From Oceanobacter mangrovi (GTDB lineage: Bacteria > Pseudomonadota > Gammaproteobacteria > Pseudomonadales > Oceanobacteraceae), in NCBI RefSeq assembly GCF_019740315.1, contig NZ_JAHXZR010000001.1:868001-932000 (forward strand): DNA of 64,000 bases, read 5' to 3'. This document shows positions 44,297 to 53,394 of the stretch, piece after piece (position 1 is the stretch's first letter; every line of letters starts with the position of its first letter). Under the pieces are notes generated by a model. That model searched no databases, was not told the DNA's origin, and saw only the letters and a list, made by a program, of their open reading frames with translations. The translations under genes were made by a program, and so were the position numbers.

Positions 44297-45589
44297 ATGA
44301 CCAAGATGCTGGAATCCGTCATCAGCTCCAATGAACTGCCAGAATCGACCGAAGTGGTGATTATTGGTGGCGGCATCGTTGGGGTAACCGCCGCACTGGC
44401 ACTGGCGGAACGCAATATTCCGGTGGTGCTGTTAGAGAAAGGCCATATTGCCGGCGAACAGTCGTCGCGCAACCTCGGCTGGATTCGCAAGACCAGCCGT
44501 CACGCTGCCGATGTGCCGCTGGCGCAGGCCGCTGACCGGCTGTGGGCTGAGATACCGCAGCGAATTGGCCGTGAGGTGGGTTACCGTCAGGCTGGCATCA
44601 TGTTTCTGGCCAAGACCCAGGAACAGCTGGCCATGCATGAAAGCTGGCATCAGTCGGTAGCGGACCTGCAGCTGGATTCGCGGCTGTTGAGCCAGGCGGA
44701 TATTGATCGGCTGGTGCCCGGTGGTCGCGGCAACTGGGCGGGCGGCATTTATACCCCGTCCGATGGCCGTGCCGAACCCGCCATTGCCGTACCTGCGATG
44801 GCGGCGGCGGCGATCGAAAAAGGCGCCCGGCTGATTCAGCAGTGTGCGGTACGGTCGTTGTCGATGGCTGCTGGCAAGGTCAGTGGCGTCGTGACTGAAC
44901 GTGGTGAGATTCGTTGTCAGCAGGTCTTGCTGGCAGGTGGTGCCTGGTCGCGGCGTTTCCTCGGTAATCTGGGAGTGGCATTGCCTACGCTGCCGCTGAT
45001 CTGTTCGGTATTACGTACCAAACCGATGGATGGCCCTACTGATATCGCCGTCGGTGGCCCGGATTTCTCATTCCGCAAACATCAGCATGGCGGTTTTATT
45101 ATCACCCAGCGCGGCAAGCTGGATGCGCCGATTACCCTGGATCACCTGCTGGTGGGCTGGCGTTATCTCGATCAGCTGAAGACCCAGCGCAGCTTTCTCA
45201 ACATCGGTTTTGGCAAACATTTCTTCCGTGATCTGGCGCTGGCCAGACGCTGGCAACCATCGTCGCAATCGCCATTTGAGCAGATTCGTACCATGGACCC
45301 ACAACCTAACCCACAATTGAATCAGGACGCGCTCAACAACCTCAGTGCGGCATGGCCAGCGTTTGCCAATGCCAGCATCGAGGAAGCCTGGGCCGGGCTG
45401 ATTGATGTGACGCCGGATTCCAATCCGGTGATCGACCAGATCAAGGCAATTCCGGGCCTGACCGTTGCGACCGGTTTCTCCGGCCACGGTTTTGGCACTG
45501 GTCCTGCTGCCGGACAACTGGCAGCGGATCTTGTCGCTGGTGTCTCGCCGATTATTGACCCGGCTCCCTATCGTTTCGAGCGGCTCTGA
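44297..45589 (+). CDS. DadA-like FAD-dependent amino-acid oxidoreductase
   Basis: 430 residues of the DAO superfamily: FAD motif VVIIGGGIVGVTAALALAERNIPVVLLEKG (about 20-50), SSRNLGWIRKTSRH, and C-terminal GLTVATGFSGHGFGTGPAAGQLAADL. It oxidises an amino acid or amine to the imine; the adjacent Rid and cyclodeaminase-family proteins would process the product, and the permease gene 28 bases downstream would import the substrate. A glycine/sarcosine or D-amino-acid substrate is possible, but nothing in the sequence fixes it. Confidence 0.85.
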   Translation: MTKMLESVISSNELPESTEVVIIGGGIVGVTAALALAERNIPVVLLEKGHIAGEQSSRNLGWIRKTSRHAADVPLAQAADRLWAEIPQRIGREVGYRQAGIMFLAKTQEQLAMHESWHQSVADLQLDSRLLSQADIDRLVPGGRGNWAGGIYTPSDGRAEPAIAVPAMAAAAIEKGARLIQQCAVRSLSMAAGKVSGVVTERGEIRCQQVLLAGGAWSRRFLGNLGVALPTLPLICSVLRTKPMDGPTDIAVGGPDFSFRKHQHGGFIITQRGKLDAPITLDHLLVGWRYLDQLKTQRSFLNIGFGKHFFRDLALARRWQPSSQSPFEQIRTMDPQPNPQLNQDALNNLSAAWPAFANASIEEAWAGLIDVTPDSNPVIDQIKAIPGLTVATGFSGHGFGTGPAAGQLAADLVAGVSPIIDPAPYRFERL

Positions 45590-45617
45590 ACGCGCCCTTT
45601 GCAAGAGGAACAGTACT

Positions 45618-47021
45618 ATGAGTGAACTGACGCAAGTGCAAGGCAATACGACTCCGCGGACTTCTGCTGGCGGGCAATCGAAAACCCTCAAAATGGGTCT
45701 GCTGACCATGATGGCCATCTCGATCGGGATGGTGATTGTGCAGGGCGCAATGATATCCGCCACCCAGGGGATCGGGATGGGGGGCATGGGCTTTATTGCC
45801 GCCATGGTAATGGCGCTGATCATGGCGCAATTCAATGCCATGAGTTTCGCTGAACTGTCATTGATGTTCCCGCAGGAAGGTACGCTGGCAACCTACACCC
45901 AGAAAGCCATTGGTCATTTCCCGGCCATTGTGGTGGTGTTTGCCGGTTATGTGATGGTGGCGGTGCTGGCGATGCCGGTGGAAATGTTCCTGGTCGACGT
46001 CATGCTGGGCGAACTGCTGCCGGGCATGTTGCCGGAAAAAGTGGTGCCCTTGTTGATTCTGGCGGTGCTGGTCGTCACCAACCTGGTGGGCTCCGATGTG
46101 TTTGCCCGGGTCCAGAACCTGCTGGCGTTTGTACTGGTGAGTGCGCTGATTCTGCTGGGGCTGTGTGCCGTCAGTGGTATTACCGAACCGCATCCACAAC
46201 TGACCGGTACGCCGGTTGACTGGAGCTTTGCCGGGGTGCTGGACGGCAGCTTTATCGGTCTGGTGGCACTGGCATTGTGGCTGATGGTCGGGGTGGAATT
46301 TATTTGCCCTATGATCAACGAGGTTAACAATCCAGAGAAAAATATCCCGCGGGCGATGCAGCTGTCGCTGCTGGCGATCTTCTGTATCTTCACCCTGTTT
46401 GTGATTGGCGCCAGTTTCTATCTCGACGTTGAAACCCTCACCGGCTCACCGATTCCGTATCTGGATTATGCCAATGCGGTATTCGGCAAAAGCGGCCTGT
46501 TTATCGCGACGGTGATGGCATTGGCGGCTACCTGCAGCACGGTTAATACCTTGCTGGCCTCGGTTCCCCGCATGCTGCACGGCATGGCGATGCAAAAACA
46601 GGCGTTCCCGCAACTGAAAGCCACCAACCGTTTTGGTGTGCCCTGGGTCGCTACCCTGATGCTGGCGGGTCTGACCACCATTCCTTATCTGCTGGTGGGC
46701 ATTGATTCACTGATCACCCTGGTGATTGCGGCGACCACCAGTTATCTGCTGGCCTACATGGTGGCGCATATCAACGTGTTGGTACTGCGCAAGCGGATGC
46801 CGGACTACCCACGTCCTTACCGCACGCCGTTTTATCCACTGCCACAGATTCTGGGTTTGATCGCCATGGCCTATGTGGCGCTGAATAACTCCCCGGCACC
46901 GGAAATGACAATGACCGTTTATAGCCTGACCGGCGCGATTCTGCTGGTGCTGAGTGTGATTGCGGCGGTATGGGTGAAGTTTTATATGAAGCGGGGGTTG
47001 TTTGAGCCGGATATGGATTAA
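45618..47021 (+). CDS. APC-family amino-acid permease
   Basis: 467 residues with about 12 hydrophobic spans. Begins after a hydrophilic tail at MGLLTMMAISIGMVIVQGAMISATQGIG, contains AQFNAMSFAELSLMFPQEGTLATYTQKAIG and ends after NVLVLRKRMPDYPRPYRTPFYPLPQ, a loop typical of APC permeases. AGAGGA 8 bases before the ATG at 45618. It is the last gene of the catabolic operon, followed by a strong bidirectional terminator. An amino acid or polyamine is the likely substrate. Confidence 0.88.
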   Translation: MSELTQVQGNTTPRTSAGGQSKTLKMGLLTMMAISIGMVIVQGAMISATQGIGMGGMGFIAAMVMALIMAQFNAMSFAELSLMFPQEGTLATYTQKAIGHFPAIVVVFAGYVMVAVLAMPVEMFLVDVMLGELLPGMLPEKVVPLLILAVLVVTNLVGSDVFARVQNLLAFVLVSALILLGLCAVSGITEPHPQLTGTPVDWSFAGVLDGSFIGLVALALWLMVGVEFICPMINEVNNPEKNIPRAMQLSLLAIFCIFTLFVIGASFYLDVETLTGSPIPYLDYANAVFGKSGLFIATVMALAATCSTVNTLLASVPRMLHGMAMQKQAFPQLKATNRFGVPWVATLMLAGLTTIPYLLVGIDSLITLVIAATTSYLLAYMVAHINVLVLRKRMPDYPRPYRTPFYPLPQILGLIAMAYVALNNSPAPEMTMTVYSLTGAILLVLSVIAAVWVKFYMKRGLFEPDMD

Positions 47022-47052
47022 CCATCCTTCACCTCCAGCCTGACAACAGTCG

Positions 47053-47086
47053 AACAAACGGGAGCCTTGGCTCCCGTTTGTTTTAA
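47053..47086. terminator. Bidirectional intrinsic terminator
   Basis: Perfect 14-bp inverted repeat AACAAACGGGAGCC (47053-47066), 2-base loop, GGCTCCCGTTTGTT (47069-47082) with T-rich flanks, between the convergent permease and tyrS genes. It should work in both directions. Confidence 0.92.
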
Positions 47087-47106
47087 ATCTTGCAGAGCAG
47101 ATCCCT

Positions 47107-48375
47107 TCAGCAAACCGCCAGCGCAAAATGCTTTTTGCCTTTGCGGATCAGCCAGTACTGGTCATGCAGGGCGGCAAAATCATGCAGACAGGCATTTTCA
47201 TCACTCGCCTGGACACCGTTAATCGTCACCGCCTGACTGCTGATCAGCTCACGGGCCTGACGGCGCGAACTCGCCAGCTGCAATTCGACCAGCACTTCCG
47301 GCAAGGGAATTTCTGCCGCCAGCTGAGTCGTCGGGATCACATCCAGTTGTAATTGTTGCAGTGCTTCCAGCGTCAGTTGCTGCACCGCACCGCTGAACAG
47401 CAGCTGGTTGGTTTCCTGAATCCGTTGCAACTGTTGCGGGCCGTGTACCAGTTCGGTCATGGCATCGGCCAGCACTGACTGAGCTTGTGGTTTGCCACCA
47501 CTGGCCTGGTCGGCGGCTTGCAGTGCCTTGATTTCAGCAACCGGAATAAAGCTGTAGTAGTTGAGGAAACGGTAAACATCGGCGTCGGCGGTATTGAGCC
47601 AGAACTGGTGGAAACGGTACGGCGAGGTCTTGCTTGGATCGAGCCAGATCGCCCCGGATTCGGTTTTGCCAAATTTGGTGCCGTCGGATTTGGTAATCAG
47701 CGGCAGCGTCAGGCCATGTACCTGAGTGCCATTGAGGCGGCGGGTCAGGTCAATGCCAGCGGTAATATTGCCCCATTGATCGTTACCACCAATTTGCAGC
47801 ACGCACTGATGACTGCGGTTCAGTTCGGCAAAGTCGTAGGACTGCAGCAGGCTGTAGGAAAACTCGGTGAAGGAAATGCCTTGCTCCGGCCGCTCGATAC
47901 GCTGGCGCACCGACTCCTTGTTGATCATGGCGTTAACGCTGAAATGTTTGCCAATGTCGCGCAGGAATTCCATCACGTTGAGTTTGCCCATCCAGTCGCG
48001 GTTGTTGACGTAGATGGGCGTGTTGCTGCCGTCGGTGTGCAGCAGTTGGCTGATCTGCTGGCCCAGGCTGTCGACCCAGAGGTCGATCTGGTCACTGCTG
48101 TTCAGGCTGCGTTCGGTAGCCTTGAAGCTGGGGTCGCCAATCATGCCGGTGGCTCCACCAATCAGGGCGATTGGCTGGTGACCCGCTTGCTGGAAGCGTT
48201 TCAGCATCAACAGCGGTACCAGGTGACCAATGTGCAGACTGCCTGCGGTGGGGTCAAAACCACAATAAAGGCTGCGCGGCTCTGACAGGTAGGCTTGCAG
48301 GGCTTCGGTATCGAGGCTGCTTTGGGCAATCAGGTTACGGTCGATCAGGTCTTGTATCAGATTCGGGTTGGTCAT
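47107..48375 (-). CDS. tyrS: Tyrosyl-tRNA synthetase
   Basis: 422 residues, TyrRS of the bacterial type with HIGH motif ([11 protein letters not shown]), KMSKS counterpart KFGKT ([13 protein letters not shown]), tyrosine-pocket QSYDFAELN and [12 protein letters not shown], and a C-terminal S4 RNA-binding domain ([21 protein letters not shown]). Length matches E. coli TyrS (424). Start ATG at 48375 with GAGG 5 bases upstream; an in-frame opening to 48432 is not needed. It carries no long leader resembling a T-box. Confidence 0.95.
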   Translation of the reverse strand: MTNPNLIQDLIDRNLIAQSSLDTEALQAYLSEPRSLYCGFDPTAGSLHIGHLVPLLMLKRFQQAGHQPIALIGGATGMIGDPSFKATERSLNSSDQIDLWVDSLGQQISQLLHTDGSNTPIYVNNRDWMGKLNVMEFLRDIGKHFSVNAMINKESVRQRIERPEQGISFTEFSYSLLQSYDFAELNRSHQCVLQIGGNDQWGNITAGIDLTRRLNGTQVHGLTLPLITKSDGTKFGKTESGAIWLDPSKTSPYRFHQFWLNTADADVYRFLNYYSFIPVAEIKALQAADQASGGKPQAQSVLADAMTELVHGPQQLQRIQETNQLLFSGAVQQLTLEALQQLQLDVIPTTQLAAEIPLPEVLVELQLASSRRQARELISSQAVTINGVQASDENACLHDFAALHDQYWLIRKGKKHFALAVC

Positions 48376-48470
48376 GAGCGCCTCGGATCCGGTTGCGGGA
48401 AAGTCGATCTGCTGCGAGGAGAGATCAGGCAAACACGGAATTAGCGGTTATTGGCGCGCAAGCTGTATAG

Positions 48471-48510
48471 AAAAAATGGGACATGGGATCAGGTCCCGGC
48501 ATGCCGGGAC
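48471..48510 (-). terminator. Terminator of the polyamine-binding protein gene
   Basis: On the reverse strand GGGAC, 10-base loop, GTCCC is followed by ATTTTTT. The left arm overlaps a perfect 18-bp palindrome (48493-48510, GTCCCGGCATGCCGGGAC), so two alternative foldings are possible. Confidence 0.7.
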
Positions 48511-48535
48511 TGAAATTGAAAGGGAAAGAACGCGA

Positions 48536-49633
48536 CTAGAAAAACGACGTCATCGGCACCGAACACCAATCGCGCCCGCTACAGATCGCGCTGACCCACA
48601 AACGATGTTTGATCCGGCTGGCCTGCTTGTCCTGTGGCACCAGGGCTTCCAGATGACTGAGCCGCACTTGCGGTGGATAAATCGCCGGGTTGTTGATGAT
48701 GTCCTTGTTGATCAGGGCTTCAGCACTGGCCATGGCGGTGGGATAGTCCATCAGATTGGTATTGGCGGCGGCATTTTCGGCCTGCATCAGGAAGTCGATA
48801 AACTGATAGGCGAGCTGTGGCTGCTCCGCATTGCTGGCGACTCCCATCACGTCGATCCACATGGCCGCGCCTTCGCGAGGAATGTAGTAGGCGTAATCCG
48901 GGAAGTCGGCGATGTCCTGCAGGATGTTGCCGGAGTAGCCAACGGCAACACAAATATGGCCCGCGGTGAGGTCTTCACGATACTGGTTGGCGTGCAGGTA
49001 ACGGGCGTCCTGGATGGCTTCCCTGAGCAGATTACCTGCCGCAGTCAGTTGCTGTTTGTTGGTGGTGTTGGGGGAATAACCCAGATACGCCAGCGCTGCC
49101 GCGAACAGTTCATCACGTTCATTCAGCAGGCCAATGCCGCATTGGGCGGCCTTGGTGCGCACCTGTGGGTCAAACAGCAAGGCCCAGGAATCCTTGTAGT
49201 CGGCAATGCCCAGCTGTTGCAGCTGTTTGATGTTGACGCCCAGTCCGGTGGTTCCCCACATATAGGGAATGCCGTGTAACTTGCCATTTTCCTGCTGCTT
49301 ATATTGTTCCAGCACATCCGGCCGCAGCTGGTTGAAACGCGGCAACTTGCTGAGCTCCAGCGGCTGCAGCATTTGCAGTTCAGTCAGGCGGGGAATAATT
49401 CGTGAGGCCGGGAATACCACGTCGTAGTGGTTGGCGTTGTTGAAATAATAACTGCTGAATTCCTCAACACTGTAATAGCCGGTGTATTCCACTTTGGCGT
49501 TGTATTGTTGCTCGAAGCGGGCAATCACATCCGGCGCTATGTATTCGCCCCAGTTGATGATTTTCAAGGTGGTTGGTTCGGCCAGCGACAGGCCGCTGCA
49601 GAGCAGTGCCAATATGGCGATCAGTTGTTTCAT
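48536..49633 (-). CDS. Polyamine-type extracellular solute-binding protein (PotD/PotF family)
   Basis: 365 residues with a signal peptide (MKQLIAILALLCSGLSLAEP). The mature N-terminus LKIINWGEYIAPDVIARFEQQY matches PotD/PotF (NWxxYI). Ligand-region features: VVFPASRIIPRLTE, PYMWGTTGLGVN and YYIPREGAAMWIDVMGV. It binds spermidine, putrescine or a related compound in the periplasm. No ABC permease or ATPase genes are adjacent, so it is an orphan that either works with a distant transporter or serves as a sensor. The C-terminal 20 residues are Cys/Trp-rich and unusual. Confidence 0.85.
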   Translation of the reverse strand: MKQLIAILALLCSGLSLAEPTTLKIINWGEYIAPDVIARFEQQYNAKVEYTGYYSVEEFSSYYFNNANHYDVVFPASRIIPRLTELQMLQPLELSKLPRFNQLRPDVLEQYKQQENGKLHGIPYMWGTTGLGVNIKQLQQLGIADYKDSWALLFDPQVRTKAAQCGIGLLNERDELFAAALAYLGYSPNTTNKQQLTAAGNLLREAIQDARYLHANQYREDLTAGHICVAVGYSGNILQDIADFPDYAYYIPREGAAMWIDVMGVASNAEQPQLAYQFIDFLMQAENAAANTNLMDYPTAMASAEALINKDIINNPAIYPPQVRLSHLEALVPQDKQASRIKHRLWVSAICSGRDWCSVPMTSFF

Positions 49634-50000
49634 GTACCCTCCCGGAGCCGCCAGCCGTTATCCGATGGCCGGGAGACCCCGGCCTGGCTGTGCGGGATTC
49701 ACGATTGTTTTTGCTGCGGTTTGTTGTGGTTGTCAGGCAGCAATCATGCGTGTTGAGCGGCTTGGCGGACTTGTACGAGGGGGACGAGTTCTTGTGTTTG
49801 CGTGTCGGCAGCCAAACAACTGCCGAGCCCTGATGTAAGTCAGTTCAGAAGCAAACGCTGACAATGATGTCTTTCCAGACGAGCTGGGAACTGTGGGCTG
49901 CGCAGGCATGGAATCCATACGGCGATGGGAAATTCATCGCCGTATGGATCCTGAGACAAGCTCAGGATGACGGGTAAGGCGTAAGACAGGATTTGGTAAA
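49634..50000. other. Intergenic region with a relative of the cydD-upstream palindromic element
   Basis: No gene seen. At 49913-49949 is a perfect 15-bp hairpin (ATCCATACGGCGATG, 7-base loop), at once followed by CCTGAG-ACAAG-CTCAGG (49950-49966) and GATGACG. The right part (TGGATCCTGAG...CAGGATGACG) matches the right half of the element at 1277-1360, marking a dispersed family. Confidence 0.6.
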
Positions 50001-50945
50001 TCAGTTGGCCAGGTAACCGGCGCGAAACTCCTTCGGCGACACACCATACTGCTTTTTGAAGCTGCGACTGAAATGAGCCGAGTCGGCAAAGCCCCAGTTG
50101 TAGGCGATGCTGGTGATCGAGGTTTTCTGCATGCGGGCAGATTTCAGGTCACTGGCGCACTGTTGCAAGCGGCTGCGCAGGATAAACCGACAGACGCTGT
50201 CATTGTGGTCTTCAAAAATCCGGTGCAGCTGGCGTACGGAAATATTCAGCTGTTGGGCCAGCATCGCCGGAGCCAGATCACCTTGCTGCAGGTTGCGGTT
50301 GATCAGCAACTGCGCCGCCTGCCAGATATCGCGGCTCATGTGACCCAGGGCTTCGGCCGAGAAGTCACTGTACTGCAGCGATGGCTTCAGCAAGGTCAGG
50401 ATGGCGTCTTCAATGGCGTCTTTTTCAAGACTTTGCTGGCTGCTGTTGCCACTGACGGTGGTCAGCTTGTCGAGCATGGTGCGGATCATCAGACCGGCAG
50501 TGGAACGCTGGTTTACCTTGCCAAATACCGGTGATGCACCCCCCAGGCTGTGTTCCACCCGCTGGCGTTCCAGTGGAAAGGACACGTGTTCAATCAGCCC
50601 GGCTGGCGTCAGTTCACAGGGCTTGATGCCACTCATCAGAAAGATGTCACCGGGCGACAGTTGCAGGCTGTTTTGCTGGTCGGCGAAGCGTGCGAAACCG
50701 GAGTTATGCATTACCAGAAAACAGTGATCGATATCTTCCTGATCGGCATTGGTGCCGGAACGAAAAATACGCCCGGCATTGGTGCGAATGGTCGCGGAAT
50801 CAATCTCTTTGTGCTGGTGCGGAATAAAGTCGCCAACGAAGCTGTTACCGCGGTCGGGGAGTTGGGTAACAAAGTTGCCACAGACAGCCCGCATCTGCGT
50901 TTGCCACTGATCGAGGGCGTGAAATTCAGCATCACGGTTGATCAT
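50001..50945 (-). CDS. FeaR-like AraC-family regulator
   Basis: 314 residues. The N-terminal sensing domain begins FHALDQWQTQMRAVCGNF, closely like E. coli FeaR (FQQWLSQINQVCGNF), with LQLSPGDIFLMSGIKPCELT later. The C-terminal AraC domain has LAQQLNISVRQLHRIFEDHNDSVCRFILRSRLQQC and SIAYNWGFADSAHFSRSFKKQYGVSPKEFR. FeaR activates aromatic-amine oxidation genes. This one is divergent from the cupin/channel/amine-oxidase genes, and TGTCA-N8-CAA direct repeats 21 bp apart lie between them. Likely an activator responding to an amine or aldehyde. Confidence 0.88.
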   Translation of the reverse strand: MINRDAEFHALDQWQTQMRAVCGNFVTQLPDRGNSFVGDFIPHQHKEIDSATIRTNAGRIFRSGTNADQEDIDHCFLVMHNSGFARFADQQNSLQLSPGDIFLMSGIKPCELTPAGLIEHVSFPLERQRVEHSLGGASPVFGKVNQRSTAGLMIRTMLDKLTTVSGNSSQQSLEKDAIEDAILTLLKPSLQYSDFSAEALGHMSRDIWQAAQLLINRNLQQGDLAPAMLAQQLNISVRQLHRIFEDHNDSVCRFILRSRLQQCASDLKSARMQKTSITSIAYNWGFADSAHFSRSFKKQYGVSPKEFRAGYLAN

Positions 50946-51172
50946 TCTGAGCCGTACCTTTTCGGTGGTTCCTGAATAGTTAACTTCTTATCTATCTGTT
51001 AACTGAGCAGGATTTATGCCATTGCCCGGCGGTTGGTTGGGGCGGCTGGCAATCTGATGTTGTTGTTATTGTCAGGGCTGACGGCCGTTCAAATTGGCTG
51101 GCTGTCAGCTTCCTTCAGACCGTCAGGATTATCCTGATCTGAACACCTGTACGCTTGACTGAGCGTGCCAGC

Positions 51173-51209
51173 TGTCACCCTCGTACAAGAACCTGTCACG
51201 CAAGTTCAA
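51173..51209 (+). promoter_or_regulatory. Direct-repeat operator, FeaR type
   Basis: TGTCA-N8-CAA at 51173-51188 and again at 51194-51209, a 21-bp period. It lies between the divergent FeaR-like gene and the cupin gene. It resembles the E. coli FeaR motif TGNCA-N8-AAA as I recall it, and the same arrangement recurs at 61311-61347 beside the second FeaR-like gene. Confidence 0.6.
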
Positions 51210-51384
51210 TAACTCCCCGGCTGCTTTTTCAATACTGGGCAGGCACTGACGGCAGCGGTTCTCCTGCTCGCTGATGTCGTTGTTCTCGGCTCGGTTCATG
51301 GCTCTGGTCATGGATTTCAGACGACCGTCAGTGCATCTCAACCCTATTTCGCAACAACATTCCTAACAACAGGAACGACTGACT

Positions 51385-51750
51385 ATGCAGCCTCTGAAAC
51401 TGACCACGGATACCTCGGCAATGATGAAGATTGGCAGCGTTGCCAACCTGGGTTCTGAAGTGATCGAAGGCAACCCGGAAGCCTCAGTGCAATTTCTGGT
51501 TGGCAACCCGGAAACCAACATTGCCGTTGGTCTGTTTGGTTGCACCAAAGGTGTTTTCCGCATGGTTTACCCGTTCACCGAACACGCCACCGTGCTGAGC
51601 GGCAAGGTCACCCTGCAAAACGAAGCGACAGGTGAAACCGAAAGCTACCAGGCCGGTGACAGCTGGTACTTCGAGAAAGGCACTGCCGTGCTGTGGACGG
51701 TGGAGTCGGACGATTTCGTCAAGAACTACATGAGTATTGTTGAGGGCTGA
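51385..51750 (+). CDS. Cupin-domain protein (ureidoglycine-aminohydrolase-like cupin)
   Basis: 121 residues forming a single cupin barrel: VYPFTEHATVLSGKVTLQNEATGETESYQAGDSWYFEKGTAVLWTV. Such small cupins are often encoded next to PuuB-like oxidases in pseudomonads, with unknown roles. Metal ligands are few: His in EHATVLSG and Glu in the second motif are candidates. It is first in the set controlled by the FeaR-like protein, 100 bases upstream of the outer-membrane channel gene. Confidence 0.82.
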   Translation: MQPLKLTTDTSAMMKIGSVANLGSEVIEGNPEASVQFLVGNPETNIAVGLFGCTKGVFRMVYPFTEHATVLSGKVTLQNEATGETESYQAGDSWYFEKGTAVLWTVESDDFVKNYMSIVEG

Positions 51751-51850
51751 TTCGCGCTGCGACCAGCCTGGCCGAAGCGGTGCCACGGTTCTGTGGTGCG
51801 GCAGCGGTTTTTACCGGATTCGAGAATTTACCTTCAGGGAGTACCTGATC

Positions 51851-53197
51851 ATGCAACCCGTTATGAAGTATTCCGCCCTGGCGGCGGCTGTCTGGGCCTT
51901 TAACGCCACTGCCTTGCCAGTCATGGAAAGCGACAGCACCAGTCTGAACCTGTCTTTGGACGGTGGCCTGGGCTATTTCAACAGCCAGCAAAGCTATGGC
52001 GGTAACAGTGGTTTCCGTTCCGAAGAAGGTTCGGTGAGCTGGCAGGAAGGTTATTTCAAGGCTGGCCTGGATGGCAGTCATTCATTTGGCAGCAGCAGCG
52101 TGTACGGCGGTGTGAGTGTTTCCGCCACCTCGACGACCGGTGATGGTGATGCTGCTGGTTTGACCAACGGCGAAGAACGCCGTGTGGCGCTGGAAAACGC
52201 CTACCTCGGCTGGAAATCCGGCTCGCTGATTCCGGCGCTGGGCGAAAACGGTGTGGATATTTCCTTTGGTCGCCAGACGCTGGCCATTGGAGATGGTTTC
52301 CTGATCAATGGCGATGCCCTGAACGCTGGTAAGGGTGCTGAAGAAGCACTTGAGTCCTGGGGTGTGCCAGCGCATGACGTTGATCGTGGTGGTGCCTACT
52401 GGATGGGCGGTTCGGCCCGCAGTGCTTTTGATCGTACCCTGATCGTGCGACTGGGAGGTGACTCCGGTATGCGTGCGGATGTGTTCAAGGTGCAGTCTGA
52501 CAACCGCCTGCAAGGCTGGACGGATTTCTCGGGTATCAACCTCGAATACGTTGGCGAAACCGGCACTGTCGGAGCCTTGCTCTTCACCACCGACTCCTAC
52601 GGTTCCTACTCAATCCTGGCGGATCGCGACAACCTCGACACCATGAGCCTGCGCTATCAGGGTTCGCTGGGTATCGACAATCTGTTCTTCAGCTCGGAAG
52701 TGGCGCGTCAGAAGAGTGACAGCGGCGTGGTCGCTCATGCCGGTTATGTTGAGGCAGGCTGGACCTTCGCTGACCTGATGTGGTCACCACAGCTGACCTA
52801 TCGCTACAGCAGCTTTGATGAAAACTTCGATGCCCTGTATTACGGCTTCAGCCGGGGTTACGGCACCTGGTTCCAGGGCGAAGTGGCGGCTAACTACGCC
52901 GGTCCATTCAACAGCAATACCGATGTTCAACATATTGGCCTGAAAGCCTCGGTTAACGACGGTTTCAGCATTGGCGCACTGTGGTTTGATTTCTCCGACC
53001 ATCAGAAACAGGCCGGTGTGAACAACAATGGCCAGGAGCTGGATCTGTACGCTGAGTATTTCCTCAACGACAACATGCTGGTGTCGCCGCTGCTGGGTTT
53101 CTACAGCCCGGAAAAAGACGCTGCCAATGGTGGTTCACAGTTGGGTAATAGCGATACCAACCTGTATGCCCAGCTTGGCTTCTATTTCTTCTATTGA
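51851..53197 (+). CDS. Outer-membrane channel (alginate-export-like beta-barrel)
   Basis: 448 residues. Signal peptide MQPVMKYSALAAAVWAFNATALP, then a barrel rich in alternating aromatic/hydrophobic strands (LNLSLDGGLGYFNSQ, GVDISFGRQTLAIGDGFLING, YEAGWTF-like strands) ending YAQLGFYFFY, an aromatic C-terminus suited to BAM-mediated insertion. It is similar in plan to the AlgE/alginate-export family proteins found in amine and aromatic catabolic operons. Start ATG at 51851 with AGGGAG upstream; an ATG 12 bases later is possible. It probably admits the substrate of the amine oxidase encoded downstream. Confidence 0.8.
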   Translation: MQPVMKYSALAAAVWAFNATALPVMESDSTSLNLSLDGGLGYFNSQQSYGGNSGFRSEEGSVSWQEGYFKAGLDGSHSFGSSSVYGGVSVSATSTTGDGDAAGLTNGEERRVALENAYLGWKSGSLIPALGENGVDISFGRQTLAIGDGFLINGDALNAGKGAEEALESWGVPAHDVDRGGAYWMGGSARSAFDRTLIVRLGGDSGMRADVFKVQSDNRLQGWTDFSGINLEYVGETGTVGALLFTTDSYGSYSILADRDNLDTMSLRYQGSLGIDNLFFSSEVARQKSDSGVVAHAGYVEAGWTFADLMWSPQLTYRYSSFDENFDALYYGFSRGYGTWFQGEVAANYAGPFNSNTDVQHIGLKASVNDGFSIGALWFDFSDHQKQAGVNNNGQELDLYAEYFLNDNMLVSPLLGFYSPEKDAANGGSQLGNSDTNLYAQLGFYFFY

Positions 53198-53219
53198 TTG
53201 AGTTTGCCCGGCTTTGTGG

Positions 53220-53344
53220 GCAAAAGGACCGGCCGCGGCTGGCTGGAGTGGGTCTTGCGATGTTTTCCGGATTGGCCTCCTTCTACCGTAATCAAACCGT
53301 GATCTGCGCCAGCCATATGCAGGGCTGCGGCCGGTTCCTTTTGC
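53220..53344. other. Long-range palindrome between the channel and amine-oxidase genes
   Basis: GCAAAAGG-ACCGGCCGCGGC at 53220-53239 pairs with GCTGCGGCCGGTTCCTTTTGC at 53324-53344, about 20 bp with one bulge and one mismatch. Inner GCTGG/CCAGC segments can extend the stem. The size suggests a stable mRNA structure or a palindromic mobile element. Confidence 0.55.
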
Positions 53345-53394
53345 TCACATTTTTACGATTGCCCGCCTGACTTCTCCAGGCTCGATGAGTGACC

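Noticed and set aside
51100-51140. Palindrome CAGGAT-T-ATCCTG upstream of the cupin gene as an operator
   Set aside because: Short and without a second instance; the 21-bp direct repeats nearby are better supported.
51129-51341. 70-codon reverse-strand frame between the FeaR-like and cupin genes
   Set aside because: It has no ribosome site or recognisable family and covers the probable operator region.
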